Below, piece by piece: positions 38,205 to 46,640 of a stretch of DNA of 64,000 nt. This DNA is from Caulifigura coniformis (GTDB taxonomy: Bacteria; Planctomycetota; Planctomycetia; Planctomycetales; Planctomycetaceae), in the NCBI RefSeq assembly GCF_007745175.1, contig NZ_CP036271.1:5344314-5408313 (forward strand), given 5' to 3'. A program made the translations under genes and the position numbers. Positions within the stretch are counted from its first letter, which is position 1. Each line of letters opens with the position of its first letter. The notes beneath the pieces are model-generated. The model searched no databases, was not told where the DNA came from, and saw only the letters and a list, made by a program, of their open reading frames with translations.

Positions 38205-38624
38205 TCAATTTGTCGACGGCGCAGCGAGCTTTGCCCGGTTGTCGAGGCTGGCCGGGCCGGTGCCATTGGCCATGAAGAACAGCATGGTTCCGAACAGCCC
38301 CGTGTTTTTCAGGAACTGGATCATCTGTTGCTGCTGGTCCTGGCCGGTGAAGTTCCAGAAATCGTGGAAATAGTAGGTCGCGGCCACGAGGAAGATGGCA
38401 AGCAGGCCGGCGCCGAAGCGGGCCTTGAAGCCGGTGATCACGGACAGGCTGCCGACAATCAGGAACACGATCGCCCCGGCCAGGAGGATCTGAGGTGCGG
38501 GAACGCCTTCTCCTTCCATGTATTTCACGACGCCGGAGTAGTTCGGGATTTTGTTGCCGACGGCGCTCATCAGGAAGATGGCGGTGATCATCAGGCGGGC
38601 GACGACGGTCAGGGCTGCGTTCAT
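38205..38624 (-). CDS. DoxX-family membrane protein
   Basis: 139 residues, four transmembrane helices (VVARLMITAIFLMSAVGNKI; LLAGAIVFLIVGSLSVITGF; ARFGAGLLAIFLVAATYYFH; NTGLFGTMLFFMANG). Matches the DoxX/YphA family; members are often found with oxidative-stress or quinone-related genes. Start at 38624 begins at the first helix; a longer frame is not supported. It follows the pirin gene on the same strand, separated by a terminator, so read-through would link them. Confidence 0.87.
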   Translation of the reverse strand: MNAALTVVARLMITAIFLMSAVGNKIPNYSGVVKYMEGEGVPAPQILLAGAIVFLIVGSLSVITGFKARFGAGLLAIFLVAATYYFHDFWNFTGQDQQQQMIQFLKNTGLFGTMLFFMANGTGPASLDNRAKLAAPSTN

Positions 38625-38650
38625 GGATTTGTCTCGTTTTAAATGGTGAG

Positions 38651-38692
38651 TCAAAAAAGAAGCCCGGCCTCTCTGGAGAAGCCGGGCTTCGC
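38651..38692 (-). terminator. rho-independent terminator after pirin gene
   Basis: GAAGCCCGGC / GCCGGGCTTC stem (38659-38668 with 38681-38690) followed on the minus strand by TTTTTT. It lies five bases after the pirin stop and before doxX. Confidence 0.85.
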
Positions 38693-38695
38693 GGG

Positions 38696-39394
38696 TTACG
38701 CAAGGTCGAACAGCATCACTTCGGCGTCCGTGGTCGCTTCGATCGTCAGCGAAGTTTCGTTGGCGATGGCGGCGCCGTCGCTCGTCTCGAGCGGCTGGCC
38801 GTTCAGCGTCACGCTTCCACGCAGGACCTGCAGCCACGCGTACCGGCCGGCCGCGACCGGCCGGGTCACGGACTGACCCTGGTCGATCGTGGCGAGGTAC
38901 ACGCGGGCGTCGGTATGGATCAGCAGCGAACCCTCGGCCTGGTCGCGCGAGGCGACAAGCCGCAGTTCGTTGTGCCGTCCTTCGTCCGGGAATCGCTTCT
39001 GCTCGTAGCTGGGCGTGATGCCGTCTTTTTCCGGCAGTAGCCAGATCTGATACAGGTGGACGGGTTCATCCTTCGAGGGGTTGAACTCGCTGTGGGTGAT
39101 TCCCGTTCCGGCCGACATCCGCTGGAATTCGCCGGGGCGCAGCACTTCGCCGTTGCCCATGGAGTCCCTGTGCTCGAGAGCTCCCTCGAGGACGTAGGTG
39201 ACGATTTCCATGTTGTCGTGCGGGTGGGTGCCGAACCCCTTGCCAGGGGACACGAAGTCCTCGTTCATGACGCGCAGGGCACGGAACTGCATGTGCTGCG
39301 GGTCGTAGTACGAGCCGAACGAAAACGTGTGGTTTGCGTTGAGCCAGCCGTGGTTCTTGTGTCCGCGGGCCTGGGCAGGGCGTCTGGTGATCAT
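38696..39394 (-). CDS. pirin-family protein (YhhW-like quercetinase type)
   Basis: 232 residues, a bicupin. Metal-binding residues are in THPHDNMEIVTYVLEG (two His) and ITHSEFNPS (His), with Glu in the same strand. E. coli YhhW and human pirin oxidise quercetin in vitro; the physiological role is unclear. The N-terminus RRPAQARGHKNHGWLNANHT is the usual pirin start. ATG at 39394 has GGAGA seven bases upstream; ATG at 39400 is the alternative. The MarR-type operator lies at 39423-39447, just before it. Confidence 0.94.
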   Translation of the reverse strand: MITRRPAQARGHKNHGWLNANHTFSFGSYYDPQHMQFRALRVMNEDFVSPGKGFGTHPHDNMEIVTYVLEGALEHRDSMGNGEVLRPGEFQRMSAGTGITHSEFNPSKDEPVHLYQIWLLPEKDGITPSYEQKRFPDEGRHNELRLVASRDQAEGSLLIHTDARVYLATIDQGQSVTRPVAAGRYAWLQVLRGSVTLNGQPLETSDGAAIANETSLTIEATTDAEVMLFDLA

Positions 39395-39422
39395 CGTCAT
39401 TCTCCAGAGAGGCGAATGTGGA

Positions 39423-39447
39423 TGACATGTGTTTAGTTTACATGTCA
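39423..39447. promoter_or_regulatory. palindromic operator, likely bound by the MarR protein
   Basis: TGACATGT-N9-ACATGTCA is a perfect 8-bp inverted repeat. It lies 23-47 bases upstream of the pirin start and inside the marR-pirin gap. A 15-base half-site with 13 matches is repeated before marR (39973-39987), so both genes are probably controlled by the same regulator. Confidence 0.8.
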
Positions 39448-39466
39448 TGTATGTGTTCAAAATAGA

Positions 39467-39946
39467 CTACTCGTCCAGTTCCGTATTCTTACGGGCTTTT
39501 TCCAGCAGCCGGCTCAATTCCCTCAGTTCGCTCTTCGTCAGGTGCCCCAGAAGCCTCTCGTTCAGCTTGAGAACCGGCTCGTCCATGGTCGCCAGGAGTT
39601 CCAGCGCCTTGCGCGTCGGCTCGACGAAAATCACCCGCCGGTCATCCGTGCTCCGTCGGCGAACGATCAGTTCCTGCTTCTCCAGGCGATCAAGCAATCC
39701 CGTCATCGCAGGGACCACCTGCAGCATGCGTTCGGTGATTTCCGCACACGGCATCGGACGCCCTTCGCCGCGCAGGATCCGCAGGACATTGTACTGCGAG
39801 CTGGTCAGTCCGTACTCGCGGAACAGTCGTCCGAAGCGGTTCTGGAACTGGTCGCTCGTACGAACGATGTTCAGGTTGGCCTCCTCTTCGGCCGAGTCGA
39901 ACGGTCGTTTCTTGCGAAGTTCGTGCTGGAGCTGGCTGGGTGACAT
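39467..39946 (-). CDS. MarR-family transcriptional regulator
   Basis: 159 residues. Winged-helix dimer of the MarR type: LTSSQYNVLRILRGEGRPMP (helices 2-3), RMLQVVPAMTGLLDRLEKQE as recognition helix region, and the wing IVRRRSTDDRRVIFVEPT. Conserved Asp-Arg in the wing is kept. No cysteine in the usual redox position, so sensing is more likely by ligand than by thiol. It probably represses itself and the downstream pirin gene through the AGTTTACRTGTCA half-sites. Pirin follows in the same direction. Confidence 0.95.
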   Translation of the reverse strand: MSPSQLQHELRKKRPFDSAEEEANLNIVRTSDQFQNRFGRLFREYGLTSSQYNVLRILRGEGRPMPCAEITERMLQVVPAMTGLLDRLEKQELIVRRRSTDDRRVIFVEPTRKALELLATMDEPVLKLNERLLGHLTKSELRELSRLLEKARKNTELDE

Positions 39947-39972
39947 TCCGGATTCCAGGGAAGGCTAAGAGA

Positions 39973-39987
39973 TAGTTTACGTGTCAC
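39973..39987. promoter_or_regulatory. second half-site before marR
   Basis: TAGTTTACGTGTCAC matches TAGTTTACATGTCAT of the 39423-39447 operator at 13 of 15 bases. It sits 27-41 bases before the marR start codon, consistent with autoregulation. No second arm is clear. Confidence 0.6.
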
Positions 39988-40078
39988 TAATTGTTGTGTC
40001 CATGAATTGGCGGCGGATTTCCTGGAGCCCCGCCGCGGCCGCTTGAAATCACGACTGCCCCGGTCGTAGAAACCGGAT

Positions 40079-40537
40079 ATGCGACTGTCACGTAAATCCG
40101 ATTACGCTCTCCGGGCCCTCGTCACGCTCGCCGAACAGCCCGGGCGAACCATCTCCATTCGCGAACTCGCCGAAGTCAACGACGTCCCCCGACGGTTCCT
40201 CGAGCACATCATGCTCGAAATGAAATCCAAAGGAATCGTCCGCAGCATCCCCGGACGCATCGGCGGCTTCGAACTCGCCATGCCCCCCGAGCAGGTCACC
40301 ATGGGGCGGATCGTGAGGCTGTTCGACGAAATGCTGGCCCCGATTCCGTGCGTCTCCGGCACCCACTACGAGCCCTGCACCCAGGAAAACCGCTGCCGGT
40401 TCCGACGAGTGCTCCTCGATATCCGCAACTACACTGCCCGCCGCATGGAGGAGGCCAGCCTCGCGACGTTGATCGCGATGCAGCCCGTGGCGAAGAAGGA
40501 AGTGTTCGGGGAGTACCTGGAAGGGGCGGGGATCTGA
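40079..40537 (+). CDS. Rrf2-family regulator with Fe-S cysteines
   Basis: 152 residues. N-terminal MRLSRKSDYALRALVTLAEQ and the winged helix RELAEVNDVPRRFLEHIMLE are typical of Rrf2. Three cysteines, Cys91, Cys100 and Cys106 (CVSGTHYEPCTQENRC), match the positions of IscR/NsrR cluster ligands (92, 98, 104 in IscR), so a [2Fe-2S] or [4Fe-4S] sensor of Fe-S status or nitric oxide is likely. Targets are not visible: no isc or suf genes are here. ATG at 40079 as in the family. Confidence 0.92.
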   Translation: MRLSRKSDYALRALVTLAEQPGRTISIRELAEVNDVPRRFLEHIMLEMKSKGIVRSIPGRIGGFELAMPPEQVTMGRIVRLFDEMLAPIPCVSGTHYEPCTQENRCRFRRVLLDIRNYTARRMEEASLATLIAMQPVAKKEVFGEYLEGAGI

Positions 40538-40560
40538 ACTCGCTGCCCCAGCAGCGGGAT

Positions 40561-41409
40561 TTAAGCCCGCCGCTCCACAACGGATCGCCAAGCGGCAGCA
40601 TCTTCACCATCCAGACGCAGCGTCAGGCACTTGGCACTGCCGCCCGCCTTGATGAATTCATCGAGCGGCGTGGCGTGAGCAGTGTAACCAACCCCCTTGA
40701 GCTTCGTTTCCAGATCAGGACACCCGGAGTTCAGTGCGACGTGCTGCCCGACGACAACGGCGTTGCAGGCAAAACGCGCCGCCTCGTTGTCAGTCACTTC
40801 GATTAACTTCGGCACACACGCGGTGATCGCCTTTTGGCCGTATTCATCGAAGGCCGGCGGATACCAGATGGCCGTCGAAGCATTCAGCGGACAAAAACAC
40901 GTGTCGAGGTGGTAGTACCGCGTGTTGACGAGCTGCACAGGCAGAACCGCGCAGCCAAGCTGGCCGCCGAGCCATTGATGGACGGTCGCGTCGCTGCGGA
41001 CGAGATAACCCGCCACGAGCGTTTCGCCGACGAACAACGCGTCACCCGCCCCTTCAAAGTCGCCGGGCGTGACTTCCTTCGCAGAGAAACCGTTCGCCTG
41101 AAACCACGCCGCATCGATCGGCGTCTCACGCTGGCGTTCGGGATAGCGGAAGCGTGAGAGATAGACCGTGTCGCGAAACACGAGGCCGGCGTTGGCGGTG
41201 AACACAAGGTCCGGCAATCCGGGAACTGGCTCGAGCAGTTTGATGTCGGCGCCCAGCGACTCAAGGAGCGATTTCAGGCCCTGCCACTGCTGCCTCGCGA
41301 ACTCGGCATCGCTCTTGTGGCTGCGGCTCATCCACGGATTGATCTCGTACTCGATCCCGTAGTGATCGGGCGGGCACATGAGGATCGTGGGAGAAGTGAG
41401 CGAGCGCAT
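40561..41409 (-). CDS. arginine dihydrolase-like / DDAH-family enzyme
   Basis: 282 residues of the guanidine-modifying (pentein) superfamily. Substrate and catalytic features are NPWM (Asn24), FTANAG (Asn73), FEGAGDALF (Glu119, Asp123), YYHLDTCFCPL (His167) and Cys261 in GGSAKCLTLRL. Asn24, Asn73 and Cys261 fall within three positions of the residues I recall from cyanobacterial ArgZ (Asn22, Asn71, Cys264), which makes ornithine, CO2 and ammonia from arginine. DDAH (dimethylarginine hydrolase) is the other candidate. It follows the LOR/SDH gene with a 26-base gap, so the two are probably one operon. Bottom-line specificity is inference. Confidence 0.9.
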   Translation of the reverse strand: MRSLTSPTILMCPPDHYGIEYEINPWMSRSHKSDAEFARQQWQGLKSLLESLGADIKLLEPVPGLPDLVFTANAGLVFRDTVYLSRFRYPERQRETPIDAAWFQANGFSAKEVTPGDFEGAGDALFVGETLVAGYLVRSDATVHQWLGGQLGCAVLPVQLVNTRYYHLDTCFCPLNASTAIWYPPAFDEYGQKAITACVPKLIEVTDNEAARFACNAVVVGQHVALNSGCPDLETKLKGVGYTAHATPLDEFIKAGGSAKCLTLRLDGEDAAAWRSVVERRA

Positions 41410-41435
41410 GAGGGACTGGCAGGCGGGGGCCTGCC

Positions 41436-42668
41436 CTAGGATTTCTTGAGTTCGTCGACAAGGACCCGGAGGAAAGGCTCGGCGTCGGTGACAACCCCCA
41501 CCGTCTGAAACGTTCCCCGGTCCGCCAGCTTCGTGACCGTCGCCGGGTTGATGTCGACGCAGACCACCTTCACCCGGGCTGGCAGCAGGTTGCCGACTGC
41601 AATCGAGTGCAGCGTCGTGGCGATCATCAGGCAGAACGTCACTCCCTGGCAGAGCTCCCTCATCTTCGCCTGGGCGGCGAGGGAATCGGTGATCACGTCC
41701 GGCAGCGGACCGTCATCGCGGATGCTGCCGGCCAGCACGTAGGGAATGTCCTTCTTCACGCACTGGTACATGATGCCCGCTTTCAGCACCCCCTCGTCGA
41801 CCGCATTCCTGATGCTCCCCAGCCGCCGGATGCGATTGATCGAACGGAGATGATGTTCGTGGCCTTCCTCAGTGCCGCCACCGTGGCTCATCGAGATGCC
41901 CAGGCTCGTGCCGTAGAACGTCTGCTCGATGTCATGCGTCGCCAGCGCGTTACCGGCGAACAGCACGTGGACATAGTCCTGCTCAATCATCCATGAAAAC
42001 AGATCGCGGCTGCCGGTGTGGACCACGGCCGGGCCGGCGACGACGAGGATCCGGCCGTTGCCGTCGCGGGCAGCCTTCATCGCGGCCGCAATCTCGCGGA
42101 CGGTGACATTCTTCGGTTTCTCACTCGAAACCGTGCTGTTCATGAATCCGAAGGCTTCGTGCTGTTCGCGTCCGCGCTCGGTCGGATGGACTCTCGTCCC
42201 CTGCCGGCCAATGACGACGAGTTCGCCCCGTTTCACGTCCGCCATCGGCACGCAGCGGGCCGATCTGTGATCGGGAGCCACGACGACCCCGCAGTCCATT
42301 TCCTGCTGATCGACCTGGATCCACTGGCCGTCGATGCGGACTTCCGACTCTTCGTTGGTCGAGCAATAGAAGCCTTCCGGGAAGGCGCCATTCATGTCGC
42401 TCGCTTCCAGGCGGCAATCCGACGGATGGACCGGCACCCCGCCGTGGTGTCCGACGGCTTTCAGGACCTCTTCCAGCTTGCCGGCGGAGGGAGCGGAGAT
42501 CGTCAGGCGGGCGTAGCTCGGGTCTTTGCGGCTGTGCCCGATCCGCACGTCATGGATCTGGAACTCCCCTCCCAGGGAGATGATCTGGTCGAGGATCTTG
42601 GGAAGCAGCAGGCTGTCGATGATATGGCCCGAGACCTCAACCTCTTCGCTGTGCGGGTGCTGACTCAT
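41436..42668 (-). CDS. LOR/SDH domain protein (TIGR00300, ornithine cyclodeaminase-type)
   Basis: 410 residues. N-terminal part (HSEEVEVSGHIIDSLLLPKI, then GEFQIHDVRIGHSRKDPSYA) is the conserved LOR/SDH region; the C-terminal half has a Rossmann-like segment (GNGRILVVAGPAVVHTGS, VLFAGNALATHDIEQTFYG, and VKVVCVDINPATVTKLADRG). The same domain forms the C-terminal half of cyanobacterial AgrE/ArgZ and the archaeal ornithine cyclodeaminase, which turns ornithine to proline with NAD. It is the first gene of a probable two-gene operon with the arginine dihydrolase-like gene. No Orn/Lys/Arg transporter is near. Confidence 0.92.
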   Translation of the reverse strand: MSQHPHSEEVEVSGHIIDSLLLPKILDQIISLGGEFQIHDVRIGHSRKDPSYARLTISAPSAGKLEEVLKAVGHHGGVPVHPSDCRLEASDMNGAFPEGFYCSTNEESEVRIDGQWIQVDQQEMDCGVVVAPDHRSARCVPMADVKRGELVVIGRQGTRVHPTERGREQHEAFGFMNSTVSSEKPKNVTVREIAAAMKAARDGNGRILVVAGPAVVHTGSRDLFSWMIEQDYVHVLFAGNALATHDIEQTFYGTSLGISMSHGGGTEEGHEHHLRSINRIRRLGSIRNAVDEGVLKAGIMYQCVKKDIPYVLAGSIRDDGPLPDVITDSLAAQAKMRELCQGVTFCLMIATTLHSIAVGNLLPARVKVVCVDINPATVTKLADRGTFQTVGVVTDAEPFLRVLVDELKKS

Positions 42669-42757
42669 GGGATGTCCCTTCCGTGAAGTCCGAGCGACGA
42701 ATTACTCTCCACGTCTCCGGAATGACTCCGGCTTCGACCTCTGCCAGATATCGCTGA

Positions 42758-43639
42758 ATGCTGCCAATTGGACTGATCGGTGCCGGTGCGGAGTGGGACG
42801 CCGTCTGGTGTCCCGCCTTCAGCCTCGTGTCGCGCCTGGTGGTCAAATCATTTTATGACCCGATCGGCGTTCGCGGCGAGAGGGTCGCGGAATCGCATGA
42901 CTGGCCCGGCGCCTCGGGAGTCCGGCAGCTGCTGATGCCCCCCCGACTCAAGGGAGTCGTTGTCCTCGATGCCGGCTGGCTGGGGAACTGGGTCGTCCAG
43001 CAGGCGGATCAACAGCGGATTCCCGTGCTCGTTTCTCCACGAGAGTCTTCAGTTGAGCTGCTCGGGCAGGCGTTCCACAACGCGACGGGCGAAACACTGA
43101 TTCAGCCCGAGCTTCGGCGACGCTATACGCCCGCGACGATGCGGGTCCGGGAACTGACTGCGACACGTCTCGGGGCCATCCGGTCGCTGTCCATCGAATT
43201 ACCTTCAGCCAGTCCTTTGACCGTTTCCCAATGGGCCGAGGCGATCGACTGGTGCCGCTTCGTCGTACAGTCGGGCGTGATTCGCAGCGAGTTTTTCCCC
43301 GAGCAACAGGTGCTCCGAGTAGCGTTCCGAAAGCAGTACGACGAGAAACCGGTCGAAGCGGCGCTCTCGTGGTCCAGAACTGAGGCGCCGCCCCTGTACC
43401 CAGCCGATTTTTCCGCAGAACTGATCTGCCAGAACGGGGTCGCCATCGTCACCGGCGGTCGGCGCGTGCGCTGGAAGGCGGAGGAAGACGAAGGGGACGA
43501 AGAACTCTCTGATGATCGGTCGAGCGCCATGGTGCAGCTCGACCTCTTCGCACGGCGTCTGGCCGGCGGCCTCGTGCCCGTCCCTTCGCTCGAAGATGTC
43601 GCAGTTGCGGTGAACGCCGCACGGACTGCGATCGGATAA
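42758..43639 (+). CDS. degenerate Gfo/Idh-like protein of unknown function
   Basis: 293 residues. The N-terminus LPIGLIGAGAEWDAVWCPAF has a dinucleotide-type GxGxxx turn, and the end (MVQLDLFARRLAGGLVPVPS then VAVAVNAARTAI) matches the close of Gfo/Idh/MocA oxidoreductases. Between them the usual EKP catalytic motif is absent, and no Lys-Pro pair is visible. An acidic stretch (EEDEGDEELSDDRS, about 245-258) is unusual. It may be a sugar-oxidoreductase relative that lost activity; I cannot assign a role. It converges with the AAA ATPase gene, leaving 34 bases between stops. Confidence 0.75.
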   Translation: MLPIGLIGAGAEWDAVWCPAFSLVSRLVVKSFYDPIGVRGERVAESHDWPGASGVRQLLMPPRLKGVVVLDAGWLGNWVVQQADQQRIPVLVSPRESSVELLGQAFHNATGETLIQPELRRRYTPATMRVRELTATRLGAIRSLSIELPSASPLTVSQWAEAIDWCRFVVQSGVIRSEFFPEQQVLRVAFRKQYDEKPVEAALSWSRTEAPPLYPADFSAELICQNGVAIVTGGRRVRWKAEEDEGDEELSDDRSSAMVQLDLFARRLAGGLVPVPSLEDVAVAVNAARTAIG

Positions 43640-43673
43640 CCGGGGCGTTCCCGCCCGTCGCCTGCGGCTCGCC

Positions 43674-45161
43674 CTACATGATGCTGAAGTAGTTCTCGAC
43701 AGCCTGGTCGAGCGCCTCTTCCGTCACGACCCGGGGGAGTTCGTGCAGGGTGCAGCGATTCTCCATCTGCCGCAGCAGGTCGCGCGGATGGCAGAACCTC
43801 AGGGACCTGCCGATGGGGCGGTAATACTTCGCCAGCAGGTATTCGAGAGCAGCGGGGCTGCACTCAAATCTCAGCTTCGCGGCGCTCTCCAGGAAGAGCT
43901 TGTTGAACTCGACTTCGGTCGGATCCTTGACCTCAATTTTGTACGGGATACGGCGAAGGAAGGCCTCTTCGACGAGGTCCTTCGGCTCCATATTGGTTGA
44001 GAACACCACCAGCTGGTCGAAGGGCGTCTGGATGGTGCGGCCGCTTTCGAGGTGCAGGAAGTCATGCCGCTGTTCCAGCGGCACGATCCAGCGGTTCAGC
44101 AGTTCATCAACCGGCATCCGCTGGCGGCCGAAGTCGTCGATCAGCAGCATCCCGCAGTTCGCCTTCAGCTGCAGCGGCGCTTCGCCGATCCCCGTGTTGC
44201 GGATGTAGTTGACCTCAAGGTTCTCCATGCGGAGTTCACCGCCGGCGATCACCGTCGGCCGACGGATGCAGACCCAGCGCGCGTCGTACGTTTCGTTCAC
44301 GACCGAGTCGTCGAGCCGGATTGCCTCATGCCGGTTGGGATCGAACAGGCGGATGATTTCTCCCTGCGCCGTCAGCGCCCGCGGGATCCAGATGTTGTCG
44401 CCGTACGACTTCGTGATCCGTTCGGCGATGCTCGTCTTGCCGTTGCCCGCGTTACCGAAGAGGAACATGCCGCGGCCGGAGTGGATCGCCTGTCCGATAT
44501 TGCTGAGCAGCCGCTCCGGGATTTCGAGGTCGAAGAACGCCTTGCGGATCGAATCCAGCGAAGGCCGCTGGCGGGCAATCGATTGCGCGGCGACGCTGGC
44601 GGCATACTGCTGCAGCGGAACCGGCGCGGTTCCGAAGTACGTGCAGGCCTGGGAGAGTTCGCGGCCGCGCTCGCGGCCAAGATCGGTCAGTTCATAGACG
44701 TAATCGCCCGCGTTGACGGTCGATTTGTAGGCAACCAGCCGGTCCGCCTTCATCTGCCGCAGCACTGGCTCGATCACCGCGAGCCTGAGCCCCAGTTGCT
44801 CGGACAGCCGGAACCCCGCCTCCATCGAGCGGTGGAACAGCTTCTTCAGAATCAGCGAACTGATTTCGGATTCCAGCAGACCCGCCTCGGCCAGCGATTT
44901 CGGAGGCTTCGGGATGAAGCCCATCGCTTCTCGGACGATCGGCTTCGGCGGACCGGGTTGAGACATCCGCGGAGCCGCCGCCGCCTGTCCGGGCGCGGGT
45001 GTTCCGGGGGGCTTCGACGAAACGCCCAGCAGGGCGGAGTCGGTGACTGATGCGTTCTTCACCAGTCGCATCAGGATGGAATCGGCGCTGGCCGGAGTCG
45101 GAGTCATGGATTTGGGCACAAAGGGAACGAGCCGTGTCGCCAACCCCAAACTCTTGGTCAT
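43674..45161 (-). CDS. AAA-type ATPase with N-terminal winged-helix region
   Basis: 495 residues. The N-terminal ~90 are Pro/Ala-rich. About 95-170 form a winged helix (LFHRSMEAGFRLSEQLGLRL, RLVAYKSTVNAGDYVYELTD). The ATPase has Walker A GNAGNGKTS (236-244) and Walker B MLLIDDFG (338-345), then FSTNMEPKDLVEEAFLRRI as sensor region and a C-terminal helical lid with ILLAKYYRPIGR-like and RDLLRQMENRC segments. It resembles the MoxR/DnaC-type single-domain AAA proteins rather than the NtrC class: no GAFTGA loop is seen. Role unknown; a DNA or protein-remodelling function is likely. Start is uncertain: ATG at 45161 or 45107. Confidence 0.85.
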   Translation of the reverse strand: MTKSLGLATRLVPFVPKSMTPTPASADSILMRLVKNASVTDSALLGVSSKPPGTPAPGQAAAAPRMSQPGPPKPIVREAMGFIPKPPKSLAEAGLLESEISSLILKKLFHRSMEAGFRLSEQLGLRLAVIEPVLRQMKADRLVAYKSTVNAGDYVYELTDLGRERGRELSQACTYFGTAPVPLQQYAASVAAQSIARQRPSLDSIRKAFFDLEIPERLLSNIGQAIHSGRGMFLFGNAGNGKTSIAERITKSYGDNIWIPRALTAQGEIIRLFDPNRHEAIRLDDSVVNETYDARWVCIRRPTVIAGGELRMENLEVNYIRNTGIGEAPLQLKANCGMLLIDDFGRQRMPVDELLNRWIVPLEQRHDFLHLESGRTIQTPFDQLVVFSTNMEPKDLVEEAFLRRIPYKIEVKDPTEVEFNKLFLESAAKLRFECSPAALEYLLAKYYRPIGRSLRFCHPRDLLRQMENRCTLHELPRVVTEEALDQAVENYFSIM

Positions 45162-45293
45162 GCGCGGAACGATGAGTGGCGAATTGGCATCACGTCCGAA
45201 ACTCCAAACGCAATCACATGGCGAACTATGATGCCTGTGCGGATTATGCGGCCCACGACGCCTCGTGTCGGGGCGGTGTTGGTCGGGTTCGGG

Positions 45294-46640
45294 CTACTCG
45301 TTGAGCTTTGACCAATCGAGCCCTTCCGACACCACGCGCACTTCGCTCCCCTTGCCCGACGGCTTGATGAAGATCGTGAGCTTCGCGTCCCCCGACTTGC
45401 GACGCAGGATCGTCGAGTTCGGATTCACGAGTTCCGCCCCGTCGACCTGCCAGCCTGCGGCCGACAGCTCTTTCTGCATCTGGGCGGCCAGGCCGGCGAC
45501 GCCTGTCGAACTCTTGAAGTTCAGCATCTGGACGATCTTCTTGTACTCAACGTCCGAAGCGTTCTTGAGAAACGGGAGATCGGCAACAGAGAGCGATGCC
45601 GTCGCTGCCGGTTTGCCCTTGGCGGGCGCTGCGGCGACAGGTTTGCCCTGCGGATTTGTCGGCATCGCGCCCGTCGGGCCGGGCTTCATCGGAGACTCCG
45701 TGGCTGGCTTCACGACCGGACGGCTGAAGGGAGCGGCGAACGTCATCTCGACCTCCCACTTCTGGCCGAACGCGTCCTGCTCGCCGTCAGTGGTGATCTT
45801 GCCGCTGACGTGAACGTCGTCCGCTTCGAACTCGTCTGTCCTGATCCTGCCGGTCGAACTGAACGCCCCCTTGGTGTGGGCCGCATGCGCGACCTGGCAA
45901 CCGAAGATGGAACCATCCTCGTGCATCGACAGGATGAGCGCGCTGCCGTAGCGGCCGAACGACGCGTTGAACTCGGCCTTGGGATCTTTCGTGTGATCCT
46001 TCTCGGTGAAGAGCAGGGCGATCGAAGGCTTGTCGGCAAACGGCTCGCCAGGACGCGCCGAGACGAAGGCAAGATTGGCTTTCCTGCCGTTCCCGATGAA
46101 GACGCCGCTGGCCATCGCCTTCACTGGCGTCGCGGGGGAGGCCGAAGGTTTCGGGGTCGAATCGAGACCAAACGCCGTCTGGAACTTGAACTCGAACGCC
46201 CGCTGAAACGGGCCTTCCTCGTTCTTCTCGAGCCTGACCTCGCCCGAAGCGATGCCGTCCTTGAGTCGCGACTCGCCTGCGACCGCGCTGCCGCTGACGC
46301 CGAAGTTGCCCCCGTTCGCCGCTCCCATGGCGTACATCGGACGCCCGTCCTTGAACACCACTCTCACATACGGCTGGCTGAGCAGCAGGGTGCGATCATT
46401 TCCCTCATGCTCCGCCAGTTCCTTTTTGATCTCGGCGACCGGGATGCGGCGGTCGCTCGCCAGGACCGAGACCAGCTTTTCATCGCTTTCCACCGACTCG
46501 TAGGCGACCACGTATTTCAATGGGTAAGTCTTCCCCCCCACGAGCATCGAACCTTCGACGGGCAGCGACTTTTCGGCCCCATTCGTCGTCGGTGTGACGA
46601 AAAGGAGGGACGCCAGCAGACAGAGACCGCGGATTCTCAT
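45294..46640 (-). CDS. secreted protein of unknown function
   Basis: 448 residues. Signal peptide MRIRGLCLLASLLFVTPTTN. GAGGAA six bases before ATG 46640 supports the start. The body is beta-rich (PLKYVVAYESVESDEKLVSV, GSALILSMHEDGSIFGCQVA) with an Ala/Pro linker (about 330-355), then a ~90-residue alpha/beta tail ending SEVRVVSEGLDWSKLNE. I recognise no domain. It is followed downstream on its strand by the AAA ATPase gene, ~130 bases away. Confidence 0.8.
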   Translation of the reverse strand: MRIRGLCLLASLLFVTPTTNGAEKSLPVEGSMLVGGKTYPLKYVVAYESVESDEKLVSVLASDRRIPVAEIKKELAEHEGNDRTLLLSQPYVRVVFKDGRPMYAMGAANGGNFGVSGSAVAGESRLKDGIASGEVRLEKNEEGPFQRAFEFKFQTAFGLDSTPKPSASPATPVKAMASGVFIGNGRKANLAFVSARPGEPFADKPSIALLFTEKDHTKDPKAEFNASFGRYGSALILSMHEDGSIFGCQVAHAAHTKGAFSSTGRIRTDEFEADDVHVSGKITTDGEQDAFGQKWEVEMTFAAPFSRPVVKPATESPMKPGPTGAMPTNPQGKPVAAAPAKGKPAATASLSVADLPFLKNASDVEYKKIVQMLNFKSSTGVAGLAAQMQKELSAAGWQVDGAELVNPNSTILRRKSGDAKLTIFIKPSGKGSEVRVVSEGLDWSKLNE

